Source: Streptomyces sp. WMMB 322
GTDB lineage: Bacteria; Actinomycetota; Actinomycetes; Streptomycetales; Streptomycetaceae
DNA length: 64,000 nt
Direction of reading: 5' to 3'
Assembly (NCBI RefSeq): GCF_900090145.1
Contig: NZ_FMHI01000005.1
Span: forward strand, 1-64,000
A program made the position numbers and the translations under genes. Positions 38,691 through 49,389 of the stretch are shown here, one piece after another. The notes beneath the pieces are model-generated. The model was not told where the DNA came from, did not search any database, and saw only the letters and a list, made by a program, of their open reading frames with translations. How positions within the stretch are numbered: position 1 is the stretch's first letter; the number at the start of each line of letters is the position of its first letter.

Positions 38691-40778
38691 ATGGGGTACA
38701 GAACGGAGGAAAGACCTCGGGCCGACCGGCCCGCCGCGGTCACGGCCGACGGCACCGGGACGGGCCGGGGCAGGGGCGGAAGCACCGCGCAGGCGCCGGG
38801 CGCCGCCCCCCGCACAGGGCCCGGGCAGGTCGACGGCGGGAGAGCGCCGCAGCCGGGGCGTCTGCCAGGACCTCGTCGCCCGGAACAGCACCCCGGGGAA
38901 CAGCACCCGGAGCAGGCCCCGGAACGCCGGCACCACGGCGGGCCGGGGCCCGTCGGCCCGCCCCCGTCCCGGGACCGCCGGGCGCCGCACCGGCTGGGGC
39001 GGCTGGTGCGACGGGGGTGGCTCGCCCTCGTCTCCCGGGCCGTCGCCGTGGCCCGTCACCCGTACCGCCCGCACACCGACCCGGCCCGCGTCGTGCGGCG
39101 CTGGCCGGACCTGAGCGGTACATGCCTGGCCACCCTCTTCTTCTGGCTCTCCCTGACACCGTCGCTGGTTCCGCGTCCGTGGCTGCTGCAGGGCGTCATC
39201 GGCGGGATAACCGCCGCGATCGGCTACGGCATCGGCACCCTGCTCGGCCGGGCGGCACGGCACGCGCTGCTGTCCGTCTGCCGGCGGTTCATCCCGCGTC
39301 TCGTGAGCGGGCGGGCACGGGCCCGCGCGTGGCAGGCGTACTACGTCTGCGCCCTCGGGCTCACCGTCCTCGCCCTCTCCGAAAGCGCCCGCATGCAGCG
39401 GAAGTTGAGGGCACTCCAGGATCTGCCCGAGACGCTGACGTGGCACTCCATGATGATCACCGTGATGGCCGGGGTCCTGTGCGGCCTGCTGCTGCTCCTG
39501 GCCCGCGCGGTCCGGCTGGGCACCCGGACGCTGATACGTGCCCTTTGCCGCTTCGTGCCGCGTCCGGTCGCCGTCGTCGCGGGACTGCTGATCAGCGCGA
39601 CGGCGGTGGTCGTGGGCACACGGGACGTCGTCTTCGACCGCGGGGTCGTGGACGTGGTGGCGGAGGTGGCCGAAAGCACCGACCGCGGCACCAAGGACGG
39701 CGTCGTCCAGTCCGGTTCCCGCTTCGTCTCGGGAAGCCCGCACTCCCTGGTCTCCTGGGACGAACTGGGCTACCAGGGCCGCAACTTCACCGGTTCCACG
39801 CCAACGCCCCGCCGGATCAGCGAAGTCACTCACCGCCCCGCCGAGGCCCCCGTACGGGTGTACGTGGGCAGGCGCGCCTTCGAGGGCGGCGGCCCGGGCG
39901 AGGCCGAAGCCTACGAGGCGGGCGCCGAGTTGGCCGTCGCCGAGCTGGAGCGTACGGGCGCGTTCGACCGTGAAGTGCTGGCGATCGCCGGCACGACCGG
40001 CATGGGCTGGGTCAACTCGACCGACGCCGAGCCGCTGGAGTATCTGCACGACGGCGACACGGCAATCGTCGCGATGCAGTACTCCTACCTGCCGAGTTGG
40101 CTGTCCTTCGTCGTCGACAAGGAGCAGGCCGGGCGGGCCACCCGGGCGCTGGTGAAGGCCGTGCGGGCGCGCTGGCTGGAGGAGCCGGCAGCCGGCCGCC
40201 CCCGGCTTGTCGTCTTCGGCGAGAGCCTGGGGGCGTACGGCATAGAGGCGGCCTTCGACGGTCCCGGCGATCTGCTCTCGAAGGTCGACGGCGCCGTACT
40301 GGCGGGCACACCCGGGTACTCACCGATCCGCAAGGAGATCACCGCCCGCCGCGACGCGGGCAGTCCCGTGTGGCGGCCGCAGTACGAGGGAGGCAGGAAC
40401 TTCCGCTTCGCGCAGTGGCCTGCGAAGGACCTGGCCCGCCCTCGCGGCCCCTGGCAGAAGCCGCGGGTGGTCCATCTCCAGAACGCCTCCGACCCGATCG
40501 TGTGGTGGTCCTGGGACCTGGCGGTGGAGCGGCCGCGGTGGCTGCGCGAACCCCTGGGCCCGGACATCACGGACGAGGTCCGCTGGTTCCCCTTCGTCAC
40601 CTTCTGGCAGACGACGGTCGACCTGGCCGTCTCGTACGACGTCGACGCCCCGCACGGACACCGCTACGGCACCGGCTCGGTCGAGGCGTGGACCGCCGTC
40701 GCACCGCCCGACGACTGGGAGGCCGCGGACCACCAGCGGCTGAAGCGGTACATGGAGCGGCGGAAGGCGCCGTACTGA
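38691..40778 (+). CDS. Membrane alpha/beta-hydrolase (Abhydrolase_9 type)
   Basis: The 695-residue protein has a long Pro/Arg/Gly-rich N-terminal tail of about 105 residues and four predicted membrane helices between about 135 and 310 (LATLFFWLSLTPSLVPRPWL, MITVMAGVLCGLLLLLARAV, VAVVAGLLISATAVVVGT). A C-terminal alpha/beta-hydrolase follows with the nucleophile elbow VVFGESLGAYG. The hydrolase domain probably faces the outside. This family is conserved in actinomycetes; its substrate is unknown, with lipids or cell-wall esters plausible. The start follows GGGGTGGGGGC. Transcribed alone. Confidence 0.85.
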   Translation: MGYRTEERPRADRPAAVTADGTGTGRGRGGSTAQAPGAAPRTGPGQVDGGRAPQPGRLPGPRRPEQHPGEQHPEQAPERRHHGGPGPVGPPPSRDRRAPHRLGRLVRRGWLALVSRAVAVARHPYRPHTDPARVVRRWPDLSGTCLATLFFWLSLTPSLVPRPWLLQGVIGGITAAIGYGIGTLLGRAARHALLSVCRRFIPRLVSGRARARAWQAYYVCALGLTVLALSESARMQRKLRALQDLPETLTWHSMMITVMAGVLCGLLLLLARAVRLGTRTLIRALCRFVPRPVAVVAGLLISATAVVVGTRDVVFDRGVVDVVAEVAESTDRGTKDGVVQSGSRFVSGSPHSLVSWDELGYQGRNFTGSTPTPRRISEVTHRPAEAPVRVYVGRRAFEGGGPGEAEAYEAGAELAVAELERTGAFDREVLAIAGTTGMGWVNSTDAEPLEYLHDGDTAIVAMQYSYLPSWLSFVVDKEQAGRATRALVKAVRARWLEEPAAGRPRLVVFGESLGAYGIEAAFDGPGDLLSKVDGAVLAGTPGYSPIRKEITARRDAGSPVWRPQYEGGRNFRFAQWPAKDLARPRGPWQKPRVVHLQNASDPIVWWSWDLAVERPRWLREPLGPDITDEVRWFPFVTFWQTTVDLAVSYDVDAPHGHRYGTGSVEAWTAVAPPDDWEAADHQRLKRYMERRKAPY

Positions 40779-41018
40779 ACCGGCACGGCACGGAGGGACA
40801 TGCCTGCTGGGCGGCAGCCCCGGCAAGGGGCCGGCGGCGCGGAGGGACAAGCCGGGGCCGGGCGGCCCGTCCGCGGCATCCGTACGGACCGGAAGGACCC
40901 GGCCGGACCTCCCGCCGCACCCCGACGGCCGCCCGCACGGCGGCAGTTCAGCGGTACGCGGGAAGCCCGGCGCCACCGCCGGGGTGCCCGGGGCTGCATC
41001 CGCGGCCCGGGGCACCGT

Positions 41019-42569
41019 CTACTTCTGCGGCCGGCCGGGACCGTCCGGCTCCCCGTCGCCCGGGCCGGACTCCGCCGGCGGCGGCCCGTCCGCGGACTCC
41101 GTCGGAGGTGCGCCCGGTTCCGTCGCGGCACCCGTATCGCGCCCCGCCCCGCCGGCCTTGCCTTTTCCGGTCCTGCCGGTGCCCGGTTTCTCCGTTCCGG
41201 CGCCGGCGCCGCCGCCTGCTGCACCGCCGCCGTCGCCCGGCCCGGCACCGGCCGCGACGCCCGGCCCCGGCGGTCCGCCCGCAGCCGGAAGCGGCGTGCC
41301 CGCGGCCCGGGCCTCGGAGTAGGCCCGCAGATAGCTGGTCGCCGTGTTGAGCACCGCGACGAGAGGCACGGCGACGACCGCCCCGGGGATTCCCGCGATG
41401 AGGCTGCCGCCGGTGACCGCGAGCACCACCGCCAGCGGATGCACCCGCACCAGCCGGCCGAGGATGAAGGGCTGAAGGATGTGGCTCTCGATCTGCTGCA
41501 CGAGGAGCACAACGCCGAGCACGAGCAGACCCGTGAGGGGTCCGTTGGTGACCAACGCGACCAGTACCGCCAACGCCCCCGAGACGACGGCACCGACGAT
41601 CGGCACGAACGCGAAGATGAAGATCAGGACGGCGAGCGGCACCGCCAGCGGCACCTCGAGGATGTAGATGCCGACCCCGATGAAGATCGCGTCGATGAGA
41701 GCGACGATCACGGTCCCGCGTACGTATCCGGTCAGCGTGACCCAGGCCTGCGGACCGGCGCCCGCGACCCCCTCACGTGCTCCGCGCGGCACCAGCTTGA
41801 GGAACCACCCCCAGATGCCTCGCCCGTCGTAGAGCAGGAAGAGAGTGATGAACATCGTCAGCACCGCGCCGGAGAGGAACTCCAGCAGGACGGTAACGCC
41901 GGTGAGCCCGGCGGAGGTCACCTCCTGGCTGTTGTCCCCCAGCCACTGGCTCAGGTTCTCGGCGACGTTGTTCACCTGGTCCTCGGACACGTGGAACGGG
42001 CCCTGGATCGCCCAGCGCTTCCCCTCCTCGATGGCGTCCTGCACCCGTTCGGTGAGCGTGGGCAGGTTCTCAGTGACCTGCCAGACCACGAACCAGCCGA
42101 CGAGGCCCATCACGACGAAGCCGGTGATGAAGGTGATCGCGGTGGCGAACCCGCGCGCGACGCCGTGCCGCTTGAGCCGGGCGACCGTCGGCTGGAGCAG
42201 CGCGGTCACGAGCAGCCCGGCGGAGAACGAGAGCACGAGCAGGCTGATCGAGCTGATCACCTGTATCAGCACCCACACGACACCCGCGAGAACCAGCAGC
42301 CGCCAGCCCGCCTCGGCCGCGACGCGCATGCCCCAGGGCACCGCCATCGCAGGCGCGGGTCTGCTGCCCCCCGTGTCCGCCGGACGTTCCGGGGGTGTGG
42401 CGGGCGGTACCGCCGGCGCCGGTGCAGAGGGGCTCTCCGGCCTCGGGTCCGGCCCGCCCACGGGCCTGGTCCGGGCCCGTTCCTTCGCCAGCTGCTCCTC
42501 GCGCCGTTCGGCGATGCGTGACGCAATGCGCGCCACGCTGTCCCGGAGCCTGTCCGCCCTGCTCGTCAT
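41019..42569 (-). CDS. AI-2E family (PerM/YdiK) transporter
   Basis: The 516-residue protein has a disordered N-terminus, about seven to eight membrane helices from residue 87 on, and the family's C-terminal signature region (FVPIVGAVVSGALAVLVAL, then VQQIESHILQPFILGRLV). A low-complexity Gly/Ala/Pro tail of about 100 residues follows. Family members export autoinducer-2 or act as Na+/H+ antiporters; the actual substrate is unknown. The ATG follows CGGAGGAAACGG, a strong ribosome site. Confidence 0.9.
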   Translation of the reverse strand: MTSRADRLRDSVARIASRIAERREEQLAKERARTRPVGGPDPRPESPSAPAPAVPPATPPERPADTGGSRPAPAMAVPWGMRVAAEAGWRLLVLAGVVWVLIQVISSISLLVLSFSAGLLVTALLQPTVARLKRHGVARGFATAITFITGFVVMGLVGWFVVWQVTENLPTLTERVQDAIEEGKRWAIQGPFHVSEDQVNNVAENLSQWLGDNSQEVTSAGLTGVTVLLEFLSGAVLTMFITLFLLYDGRGIWGWFLKLVPRGAREGVAGAGPQAWVTLTGYVRGTVIVALIDAIFIGVGIYILEVPLAVPLAVLIFIFAFVPIVGAVVSGALAVLVALVTNGPLTGLLVLGVVLLVQQIESHILQPFILGRLVRVHPLAVVLAVTGGSLIAGIPGAVVAVPLVAVLNTATSYLRAYSEARAAGTPLPAAGGPPGPGVAAGAGPGDGGGAAGGGAGAGTEKPGTGRTGKGKAGGAGRDTGAATEPGAPPTESADGPPPAESGPGDGEPDGPGRPQK

Positions 42570-42682
42570 CCGTTTCCTCCGCCCCCGGGAATGACCCGCT
42601 GCCGTTGAGTGACGACGTTACCGGCGTGAAGGTTGCTTCCGGGACGGGAGCCCGATGATGTTCACCACCCGGTCACGGCAAG

Positions 42683-42720
42683 CGCTCACCCCCGTCCCGG
42701 GCCCGGGACGGGGGTGAGCG
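42683..42720. terminator. 38-bp perfect palindromic terminator
   Basis: A perfect inverted repeat with 19-bp arms (CGCTCACCCCCGTCCCGGG and its complement) and no loop bases lies 53 bp past the transglycosylase stop. It will end that transcript on the minus strand. Confidence 0.75.
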
Positions 42721-42773
42721 GCGAAGCTTGTGAAGTTGTACGGCTCAGCGCCGGGCCGCAACGGCCGTTCCGG

Positions 42774-43454
42774 TCAGTACCAGTTGTTGGCCTGCCAGAA
42801 GTCCCAGGCTCCGCAGGGGCTGCCGTACCGGTCGTTCATGTAGTTCAGGCCCCACTTGATCTGGGTGGCGGGGTTCGTCTGCCAGTCGGCTCCGGCCGAG
42901 GCCATCTTCGAGCCCGGCAGCGCCTGGACCAGCCCGTAGGCACCCGAAGAGGCGTTGCTGGCACGGTAGTTCCAGCCGGACTCGCGCTCGACGATGTTCG
43001 AGAAGCACTGGAAGTCGCCGCTGCCGACGATCTTCTGCGCCATCGACTTGACTTCGCTGATCGAGTACGAGGCCTGAGCGGGGAAGTCGCCTGCGTCGGC
43101 GCGGGCGGCCGAACGGCTCGCGGCGGCCTTCGCCTCACGCTCCTTGGCTGCCTTCTCCGCTGCCGCCTTCTTGGCTGCTGCGTCCTCGGCTGCCTGCTTG
43201 CGCGCTGCTTCCTCGGCGGCCTTCCGCGCCTCGGCGTGCGCGGTGTCCGCCTGCTGTGTCAGGGAAGCGGTCTGTACCCGGGCCTGCTGACCCGCCGGTA
43301 TGTCTTCGAGGAGCGTCGAGTCAGCAGCGGTGGCCTCGACATCGTTCGTCGTCTGACCCTGCTGACTTCCGGAGGCCACACCGACGACAGCGCCGACGGT
43401 GGTGACCGCGGTGGCGGACGCCACTGCGAATCCCCGGACGGAGATCCGAGTCAC
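42774..43454 (-). CDS. Secreted lytic transglycosylase-like protein
   Basis: The 226-residue product has a Sec signal peptide (VRGFAVASATAVTTVGAVVG), a central Ala/Lys/Glu-rich coiled-coil linker (about residues 75-120) and a C-terminal SLT-like domain of about 80 residues. This domain has CFSNIVERESGWNYRA, whose Glu is the likely catalytic acid, AYGLVQALPGSKMASAG and QIKWGLNYMNDRYGSP. It probably cleaves peptidoglycan during growth. The GTG at 43454 follows GGAAGGAAACC; a TTG five codons upstream is less likely. The leader may be structured (43599-43675). Confidence 0.88.
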   Translation of the reverse strand: MTRISVRGFAVASATAVTTVGAVVGVASGSQQGQTTNDVEATAADSTLLEDIPAGQQARVQTASLTQQADTAHAEARKAAEEAARKQAAEDAAAKKAAAEKAAKEREAKAAASRSAARADAGDFPAQASYSISEVKSMAQKIVGSGDFQCFSNIVERESGWNYRASNASSGAYGLVQALPGSKMASAGADWQTNPATQIKWGLNYMNDRYGSPCGAWDFWQANNWY

Positions 43455-43932
43455 ACGGTTTCCTTCCAACGTGCCCGCTCGAGTGACCGCGCGGGCGCCG
43501 ATCGTGCCCCTGACACTGACCTCCGCGGAACGTGGTCACTGGAGATACGGGCCCGTGGACCCTCCTTGGGCGGGGAGGGCCGCGTGGTACTTCGGGCGGC
43601 ATACGGCGTGACTGCTTTTCAGTTCTGTACCGCTTTGTGGTGCAGCACCATCACTGGTGCCGGTGTGCCGTATGCGGGGCCTGACAGGAACCACACCCTG
43701 CCGGACGCGAGTGGGCTGAGGCAATTCCACATTGAGTGGGATAGGTCACACCTGGTTTGCCTGTCACATTGCCCGGAAACACGCGCGCGCGGCCGTTCCG
43801 GGGGCTAGCCTGCCTCGGCTTCATCGCCCCCCGAACGAGGGAATGATGAGGGAAAGGCCGCTGAACAGCGCGGACGCCGACCGCCCTTGAGGACGGCCGG
43901 CGTCCGGCATCCGGCAAACCGGGGAACTCCTC
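43455..43932. other. Leader and intergenic region upstream of the transglycosylase gene, 478 bp
   Basis: It separates the transglycosylase gene's start from the PhoH stop, both on the minus strand. It holds a compact inverted-repeat element (listed separately). It carries no recognisable gene. I looked for a c-di-AMP (ydaO) riboswitch, common before such genes, and could not confirm its conserved motifs. Confidence 0.45.
43599..43675 (-). ncRNA. Candidate structured leader element (three-way junction)
   Basis: On the minus strand GCATACGGC and GCCGTATGC pair perfectly and enclose 59 bases. Inside are a hairpin GCACCA-GTGA-TGGTGC (43645-43660) and a small one ACTG-AAAAG-CAGT. The element ends about 145 bases before the transglycosylase start. 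It is a prediction from pairing only. Confidence 0.35.
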
Positions 43933-45252
43933 TCAGATGTGCGCCTCTTCGAGCATCTCGGTCACAAGCGCAGCGATCGGGGACCTTTCGGACCTGCTGA
44001 GCGTGATGTGCGAGAAGAGCGGGTGGCCCTTCAACTTCTCCACCACGGCGACGACTCCGTCGTACCGGCCGACGCGCAGATTGTCCCGCTGTGCGACGTC
44101 ATGGGTGAGAACGACCCGCGAACCGGCGCCGATCCGCGAGAGGACGGTCAGGAGCACGTTCCGCTCCAGCGACTGCGCCTCGTCGACGATCACGAACGCG
44201 TCGTGCAGCGACCGGCCGCGGATGTGCGTCAGCGGCAGCACCTCCAGCATGCCGCGCTCCACGACCTCCTCGATCACCTCCCGGCTGGTGACCGCCGAGA
44301 GCGTGTCGAAGACGGCCTGCGCCCACGGGTTCATCTTCTCGGCCTCGGTGCCCGGCAGATAGCCCAGGTCCTGGCCACCGACCGCGTACAGCGGACGGAA
44401 GACCATCACCTTCCGGTGCTGACGGCGCTCCAGCACCGCCTCCAGCCCGGCGCAGAGCGCGAGCGCGCTCTTGCCCGTACCGGCGCGGCCACCCATCGAG
44501 ATGATGCCGACCTCGGGGTCCAGGAGCATGTCCAGTGCGATGCGCTGCTCGGCGCTGCGGCCCTTGATGCCGAACGCCTCGCGGTCACCCCGGACAAGCT
44601 TGATACGGCCCTGCGGCGTGACCCGCCCCAGCGCCTTCCCCTTCTCCGAGTGGAGCACCAGGCCCGTGTGGACGGGGAGTTCGGCGGCCTCCGCCACGAA
44701 GACGCTCTCGGCGGCGAAGAGTTCGTCGATCTCCTCCCCCGGCAGCGTCAGCTCGGACATGCCGGTCCAGCCGGACTCCGTGATCGCCAGCTCCGCGCGG
44801 TACTCCTCCGCGTGGAGTCCGACGGACGAGGCCTTGATGCGCAGCGGCAGATCCTTGGAGACGACGGTGACGTCGAACCCCTCTGCCTGGAGGTTCCTCG
44901 CCACGGCGAGGATCCGGGAGTCGTTGTCCTCCAGCCGGAAACCGGCGGGCAGGACCCCCGGGTCCGAATGGTTCAGCTCGACGCGGAGCGAGCCGCCCAC
45001 GTCGCCGATCGGGAGGGGGGCGTCCAGACGGCCGTACTTGACGCGGTATTCATCCAGCCTCCTCAGCGCCTGCCGGGCGAAGTAGCCGAGCTCCGGGTGA
45101 TGCCGCTTTGCCTCCAACTCGGTCACGACGACGACGGGCAGCACGATCTCGTGCTCCTCGAAACGGTCCATCGCCATCGGGTCTGCGAGCAGCACGCTGG
45201 TGTCGATGACATACGTGCGCCGGTCGGCTTCGTTGCGCTTCTTGCTTGTCAC
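43933..45252 (-). CDS. PhoH family protein with N-terminal PIN domain
   Basis: The 439-residue protein joins a PIN-like nuclease (about residues 12-150, starting [15 protein letters not shown]) to a PhoH ATPase with Walker [17 protein letters not shown] and Walker [19 protein letters not shown]-PhoH proteins unwind and cleave RNA (VapC/PhoH2-like). The start is a GTG at 45252 (or 45255), preceded by GAGGGGGTTC; the frame stays open 77 codons farther but that part is not PhoH-like. A 374-bp region lies upstream. Confidence 0.92.
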   Translation of the reverse strand: MTSKKRNEADRRTYVIDTSVLLADPMAMDRFEEHEIVLPVVVVTELEAKRHHPELGYFARQALRRLDEYRVKYGRLDAPLPIGDVGGSLRVELNHSDPGVLPAGFRLEDNDSRILAVARNLQAEGFDVTVVSKDLPLRIKASSVGLHAEEYRAELAITESGWTGMSELTLPGEEIDELFAAESVFVAEAAELPVHTGLVLHSEKGKALGRVTPQGRIKLVRGDREAFGIKGRSAEQRIALDMLLDPEVGIISMGGRAGTGKSALALCAGLEAVLERRQHRKVMVFRPLYAVGGQDLGYLPGTEAEKMNPWAQAVFDTLSAVTSREVIEEVVERGMLEVLPLTHIRGRSLHDAFVIVDEAQSLERNVLLTVLSRIGAGSRVVLTHDVAQRDNLRVGRYDGVVAVVEKLKGHPLFSHITLSRSERSPIAALVTEMLEEAHI

Positions 45253-45626
45253 CACGGGTGGACGAACCCCCTCGGAAGAGGTCGGGGTGCGACGGCGTCG
45301 CAAGGGAAGAGACCGGTCCGGACCCGCGCGGAGCGGGCCGTGCACCGGCCCTCCGCGACATCCCAGTCGCCGCAGAAGTCCTGCGACGGTCCGTGGTCTG
45401 CAATCGGGCCTCCCGGCGGCGGGGGCCTGTGGAGGGCACCCAGCCATGAGAGGATATTCCCCTGGGCGAGCGCAAGCATGCAACGGCGCAGGCTGAGCGC
45501 CCCGCCAGGGTGATCCCTGGCACCCGTGCCGGGGACACCCGCCCCGCTCACCGGCGGAAACGCGCTCGCACCCCGGGCGACGCGCCTCTCGGAGCTGCCG
45601 CGCACCGGGGCTCCGAGGGGCTCGTG
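45253..45626. other. Intergenic region between phoH-like and prenyltransferase genes, 374 bp
   Basis: It should hold the PhoH promoter on the minus strand. I saw no further gene, repeat or hairpin strong enough to report. Confidence 0.4.
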
Positions 45627-46427
45627 TCAGTTGCCGTAGCGCCGGTGCCGGGCCGCGTAATCACGCAGGGCACGCAGGAAGTCGACCTTGCGGAAGGCCG
45701 GCCAGAAAACTTCGCAGAAGTAGTACTCCGAGTGGGCGCTCTGCCACAGCATGAAGCCCGACAGCCGCTGCTCGCCGCTGGTGCGGATGACCAGGTCCGG
45801 GTCGGGCTGGCCACGGGTGTAGAGGTGCTCGGAGATGTCCTCGACGGTCAGCGTCTCCGCCAGCTCCCCCAGGCTCGTCCCGCCGGCGGCACGGTCCGAG
45901 AGCAGCGAGCGGACGGCGTCGGTGATCTCCTGGCGGCCTCCGTAGCCGACGGCCACGTTCACCAGCACACCGTCGACGTCGCCGGCCTTCTCCTCGGCCT
46001 TCTTCAGCACCTGCTGCGTACGGTCGGGCAGCAGGTCCAGCTGGCCGACGTGGTGGACGCGCCAGCGGCCGTCGGCGGCCAGGTCCCGCACGGTGTCCTC
46101 GATGATGCCGAGCAGCGGCAGGAGCTCGTTCTCCGCACGGTTGAGATTGTCCGTGGAGAGCAGCCAGAGCGTGACGACCTTGACGTCCGTCTCCTCGCAC
46201 CATCCGAGCAGTTCGCGGATCTTCTCCGCGCCCGCCTGATGGCCCTGCTCCGTCGTTCCGCCCGAGGCCCGTGCCCAGCGCCGGTTGCCGTCCAGGATCA
46301 CGCCGATGTGCTTGGGCACCTGGTCGGTGTCGAGGCGGTACTCCACCCGGCGGGCGTAGAGCCTGTACACCAGGTTGCGAAGCTTGTTGTAAATGACCAG
46401 CCCCTCCTTCGGCGAGTCCGGGACCAC
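45627..46427 (-). CDS. cis-Isoprenyl diphosphate synthase (UppS family)
   Basis: The 266-residue enzyme has the catalytic Asp motif [14 protein letters not shown], the substrate motif [18 protein letters not shown] and the C-terminal [11 protein letters not shown]. It condenses IPP with an allylic diphosphate to make a cis-polyprenyl diphosphate, the lipid carrier for peptidoglycan or, for short-chain actinobacterial members, farnesyl diphosphate. Chain length cannot be read here. The GTG start at 46427 has no clear ribosome site and could be slightly off. Confidence 0.92.
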   Translation of the reverse strand: MVPDSPKEGLVIYNKLRNLVYRLYARRVEYRLDTDQVPKHIGVILDGNRRWARASGGTTEQGHQAGAEKIRELLGWCEETDVKVVTLWLLSTDNLNRAENELLPLLGIIEDTVRDLAADGRWRVHHVGQLDLLPDRTQQVLKKAEEKAGDVDGVLVNVAVGYGGRQEITDAVRSLLSDRAAGGTSLGELAETLTVEDISEHLYTRGQPDPDLVIRTSGEQRLSGFMLWQSAHSEYYFCEVFWPAFRKVDFLRALRDYAARHRRYGN

Positions 46428-46510
46428 TGAACCTTACTGCGGGTGAAGCCCCGGGATGAAGCCGGGCCGCTCCCGCCGTCGGCATTCCGCCCTGCTGATA
46501 GGAAGGGGCC

Positions 46511-47563
<1,053 letters not shown>

Positions 47564-48270
47564 CGGGGCCCGCCGGCCCCTCGCCCGCCCGGCGCCCGGG
47601 CACCGCCCGCCGGGCGGTGGGGCGGTGGGGCACGGGGCGGAGAGCGGGCCCGGGACGTAGGGGCCGGGAACGTAAAGCGGGCCGGTCCGTGGGGGGATAC
47701 GGACCGGCCCGAGGGGGGGTTCCCACCCTAGCGCCTGCCGCGGGCCCGGCCGGGTACGAACCGCCTGGCCCGCAGGACATTCCGTGGCCGGGGCGGGCCT
47801 GTCGAGGCCTGCACCCAAGCCCTTCCGGGTGAGTCCGCACCGGTGAGGGGGCCGGGACGCAGTACCCCGAAGGGCGACCTCCGCGACGCACGCCGGCTTG
47901 ACGCGGGGCGGGGCCGGGGCGGGCCGGGGCCGGGGATTGCGGCAGGGGCGCCGGCTCCGGGGCGCCGGCGCCAGGGCCTCCACTGGTTCCGCTGCTCCCG
48001 CTGCGTCCGCTTCCCGCCCCCGCGTCCCGTCTTTCCGCGTGGTTCGCCCGACGTCCCGGTGAGGCATGCCTCACGGCCGGGGCCGGTTCCCGTGAGGGGA
48101 GTGCCCGCGCGCGATGCCCGCGCCGGCGTGATCCTCGCAGTGAAGACGCCGGTCAGGGCGGTTACGGGGCAGTCGTCGCGCATCGCCCCATGAGGGGTTT
48201 ACATGAGCTGAGTTGGCGTCACGTGACCTAAATCGCCCACTATTTGGCCGAGGCTGTCAGTGGAAGGCCC
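47564..48270. other. Intergenic region after the aldo/keto reductase gene, about 710 bp
   Basis: It begins with the hairpin terminator at 47679-47710. The remainder has open frames on both strands, all composed of Arg/Pro/Gly-rich low-complexity translations without ribosome sites. I recognise no gene, repeat or RNA. The last 90 bases (from 48185) are A+T-richer and carry the promoter of the small gene. Confidence 0.45.
47679..47710 (+). terminator. Terminator of the aldo/keto reductase gene
   Basis: A 12-bp perfect stem (GGGCCGGTCCGT and its complement) closes an 8-base loop, 115 bp after the stop codon. Confidence 0.7.
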
Positions 48271-48282
48271 TAGTCTTTACCC
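48271..48282 (+). promoter_or_regulatory. -10 box of a leaderless promoter (58-residue gene)
   Basis: TAGTCT at 48271-48276 is followed by six bases (TTACCC) and the ATG at 48283. There is no ribosome site. Confidence 0.6.
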
Positions 48283-48459
48283 ATGTCCACTTCCCAGCCA
48301 CCAGTTACCGACGGTCAGACAATCGCCCAGGCCAACGAGGCGATCCGGGAGTATGTCTCCGGCCGTACGATCTGGTCCCAGGCTGACCTCGCGGAGCTGG
48401 ACCGGCTGCGTACGGACTGGAGGCGCGCCGTCCAGGCAGCGGTCACGCGAGCGGCCTGA
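48283..48459 (+). CDS. Small conserved-looking protein, 58 residues
   Basis: The frame encodes 58 residues starting MSTSQPPVTDGQTIAQANEA and rich in helix formers, with REYVSGRTIWSQADLAELDR in the middle and a basic amphipathic end. Codon third positions are mostly G or C, the GC-skewed pattern of real genes here. A leaderless-type -10 box sits exactly six bases upstream. I do not recognise a function. It may be a DNA- or protein-binding helical peptide. It is convergent with the OmpA gene, with a hairpin in between. Confidence 0.7.
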   Translation: MSTSQPPVTDGQTIAQANEAIREYVSGRTIWSQADLAELDRLRTDWRRAVQAAVTRAA

Positions 48460-48476
48460 GCCCCGCGCCCCCGCAC

Positions 48477-48504
48477 GGGCCGGGCGCCCTCCGGCGCCGG
48501 GCCC
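48477..48504. terminator. Hairpin between the small gene and the OmpA-domain gene
   Basis: A 12-bp stem with one mismatch (GGGCCGGGCGCC with GGCGCCGGGCCC) closes a four-base loop between convergent genes. Confidence 0.55.
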
Positions 48505-48632
48505 ACCGGCCACCGGCCACCGGCAATCCTCCGGCGGCCGGCCGCCAGGGTACGGACCCGGCCCCGCACTCTCCAATCCGCCCGGAGCGGGCCCCGGCGG
48601 GGCATGCCGCCGGGACGTTCCGGGCCCCGTGC

Positions 48633-49385
48633 TCAGTCCTGACGGGGGAAGGACACCTCGACGCGGCGGTTCTTCTTCCGGCCCTCCTCGCTGGTGTTCT
48701 CCGCGATCGGGTAGTCCTCGCTGTAGCCGCGCACGTTGAAGGCGATCGAAGAGTTCAACTCCTCGGCCAGCGCCTTCTGTACGGCGTCGGCCCGCTTCTT
48801 CGAGAGCGTCTTCCCGTGCTCGTAGGAGCCCAGGTCGTCGGTGAAGCCGAAGACGTTGATCTCCTTAGCCTGCTGCGAGTCGATCTCGTCCGCGATGTCC
48901 TGGATGCGTGACCGGGCGCCGCTGTCGAGCTTCGAGCTGTCCTTCGGGAAGAGCACCTCGGCCTGGAGCGTGAACTTCGTCTTCTCCGTGCTGTCTTCGC
49001 GGCGTTCCTCGCCGCTCAGGTCCTCGGTGACGAACTTGATGTCGAGCACTCGCGACGGCGCGAGCTTCGCCCCGTCGGCGAGCTTGAGCCCGGCGGCCTG
49101 CGGGTCGACCTTCACCGGCGGCTTGGAGTCCCCGATGTTGTCCGGGGGTTCGCTGTAGTCCGGTGCCGGCGCGCCTCCCTCCCCGGGAAGGGAGGGGGCG
49201 GTGGTGGGGATGGTCGTGGGGTCGTCCGCGCCGGGCAGGGACGTCGGCCCGCTGGGGACCTTGACCGTCGGTTTCGGCGTGGGGTCGTCGGCCCGGGCGC
49301 TGCTGGCGCAGAACGTCGTCAGCAGCACGGCCGAGGCGGAGGTGCAAAGGACGGTGCGCAGCACATGCGCGGCGGGGGGTCTCAT
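48633..49385 (-). CDS. Secreted OmpA-domain protein of the Tad locus
   Basis: The 250-residue protein has a signal peptide (LCTSASAVLLTTFCASSARA), a Pro/Thr-rich linker and a C-terminal OmpA-like peptidoglycan-binding domain (about residues 140-248). This domain has LFPKDSSKLDSGARSRIQDI, VFGFTDDLGSYEHGKTLSKK, then RADAVQKAL and the Arg of KKNRRVEVSF. It would anchor the pilus machinery to the cell wall, a role that OmpA domains have in Tad systems. The ATG at 49385 follows AGGTGAG; a GTG at 49397 overlaps the lipoprotein stop. It is the last gene of the operon. Confidence 0.88.
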   Translation of the reverse strand: MRPPAAHVLRTVLCTSASAVLLTTFCASSARADDPTPKPTVKVPSGPTSLPGADDPTTIPTTAPSLPGEGGAPAPDYSEPPDNIGDSKPPVKVDPQAAGLKLADGAKLAPSRVLDIKFVTEDLSGEERREDSTEKTKFTLQAEVLFPKDSSKLDSGARSRIQDIADEIDSQQAKEINVFGFTDDLGSYEHGKTLSKKRADAVQKALAEELNSSIAFNVRGYSEDYPIAENTSEEGRKKNRRVEVSFPRQD

Positions 49386-49389
49386 CTCG

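Noticed and set aside
43599..43675. A tRNA-sized cloverleaf on either strand
   Set aside because: The length fits, but no T-loop GTTC motif or normal anticodon arm is present.
43500..43900. c-di-AMP (ydaO) riboswitch before the transglycosylase gene
   Set aside because: I could not find the conserved motifs of the known class; only a generic structured element is reported.
47711..48193. Open frames on both strands in the long gap after the aldo/keto reductase gene
   Set aside because: All are Arg/Pro/Gly-rich, lack ribosome sites or leaderless boxes, and overlap each other.
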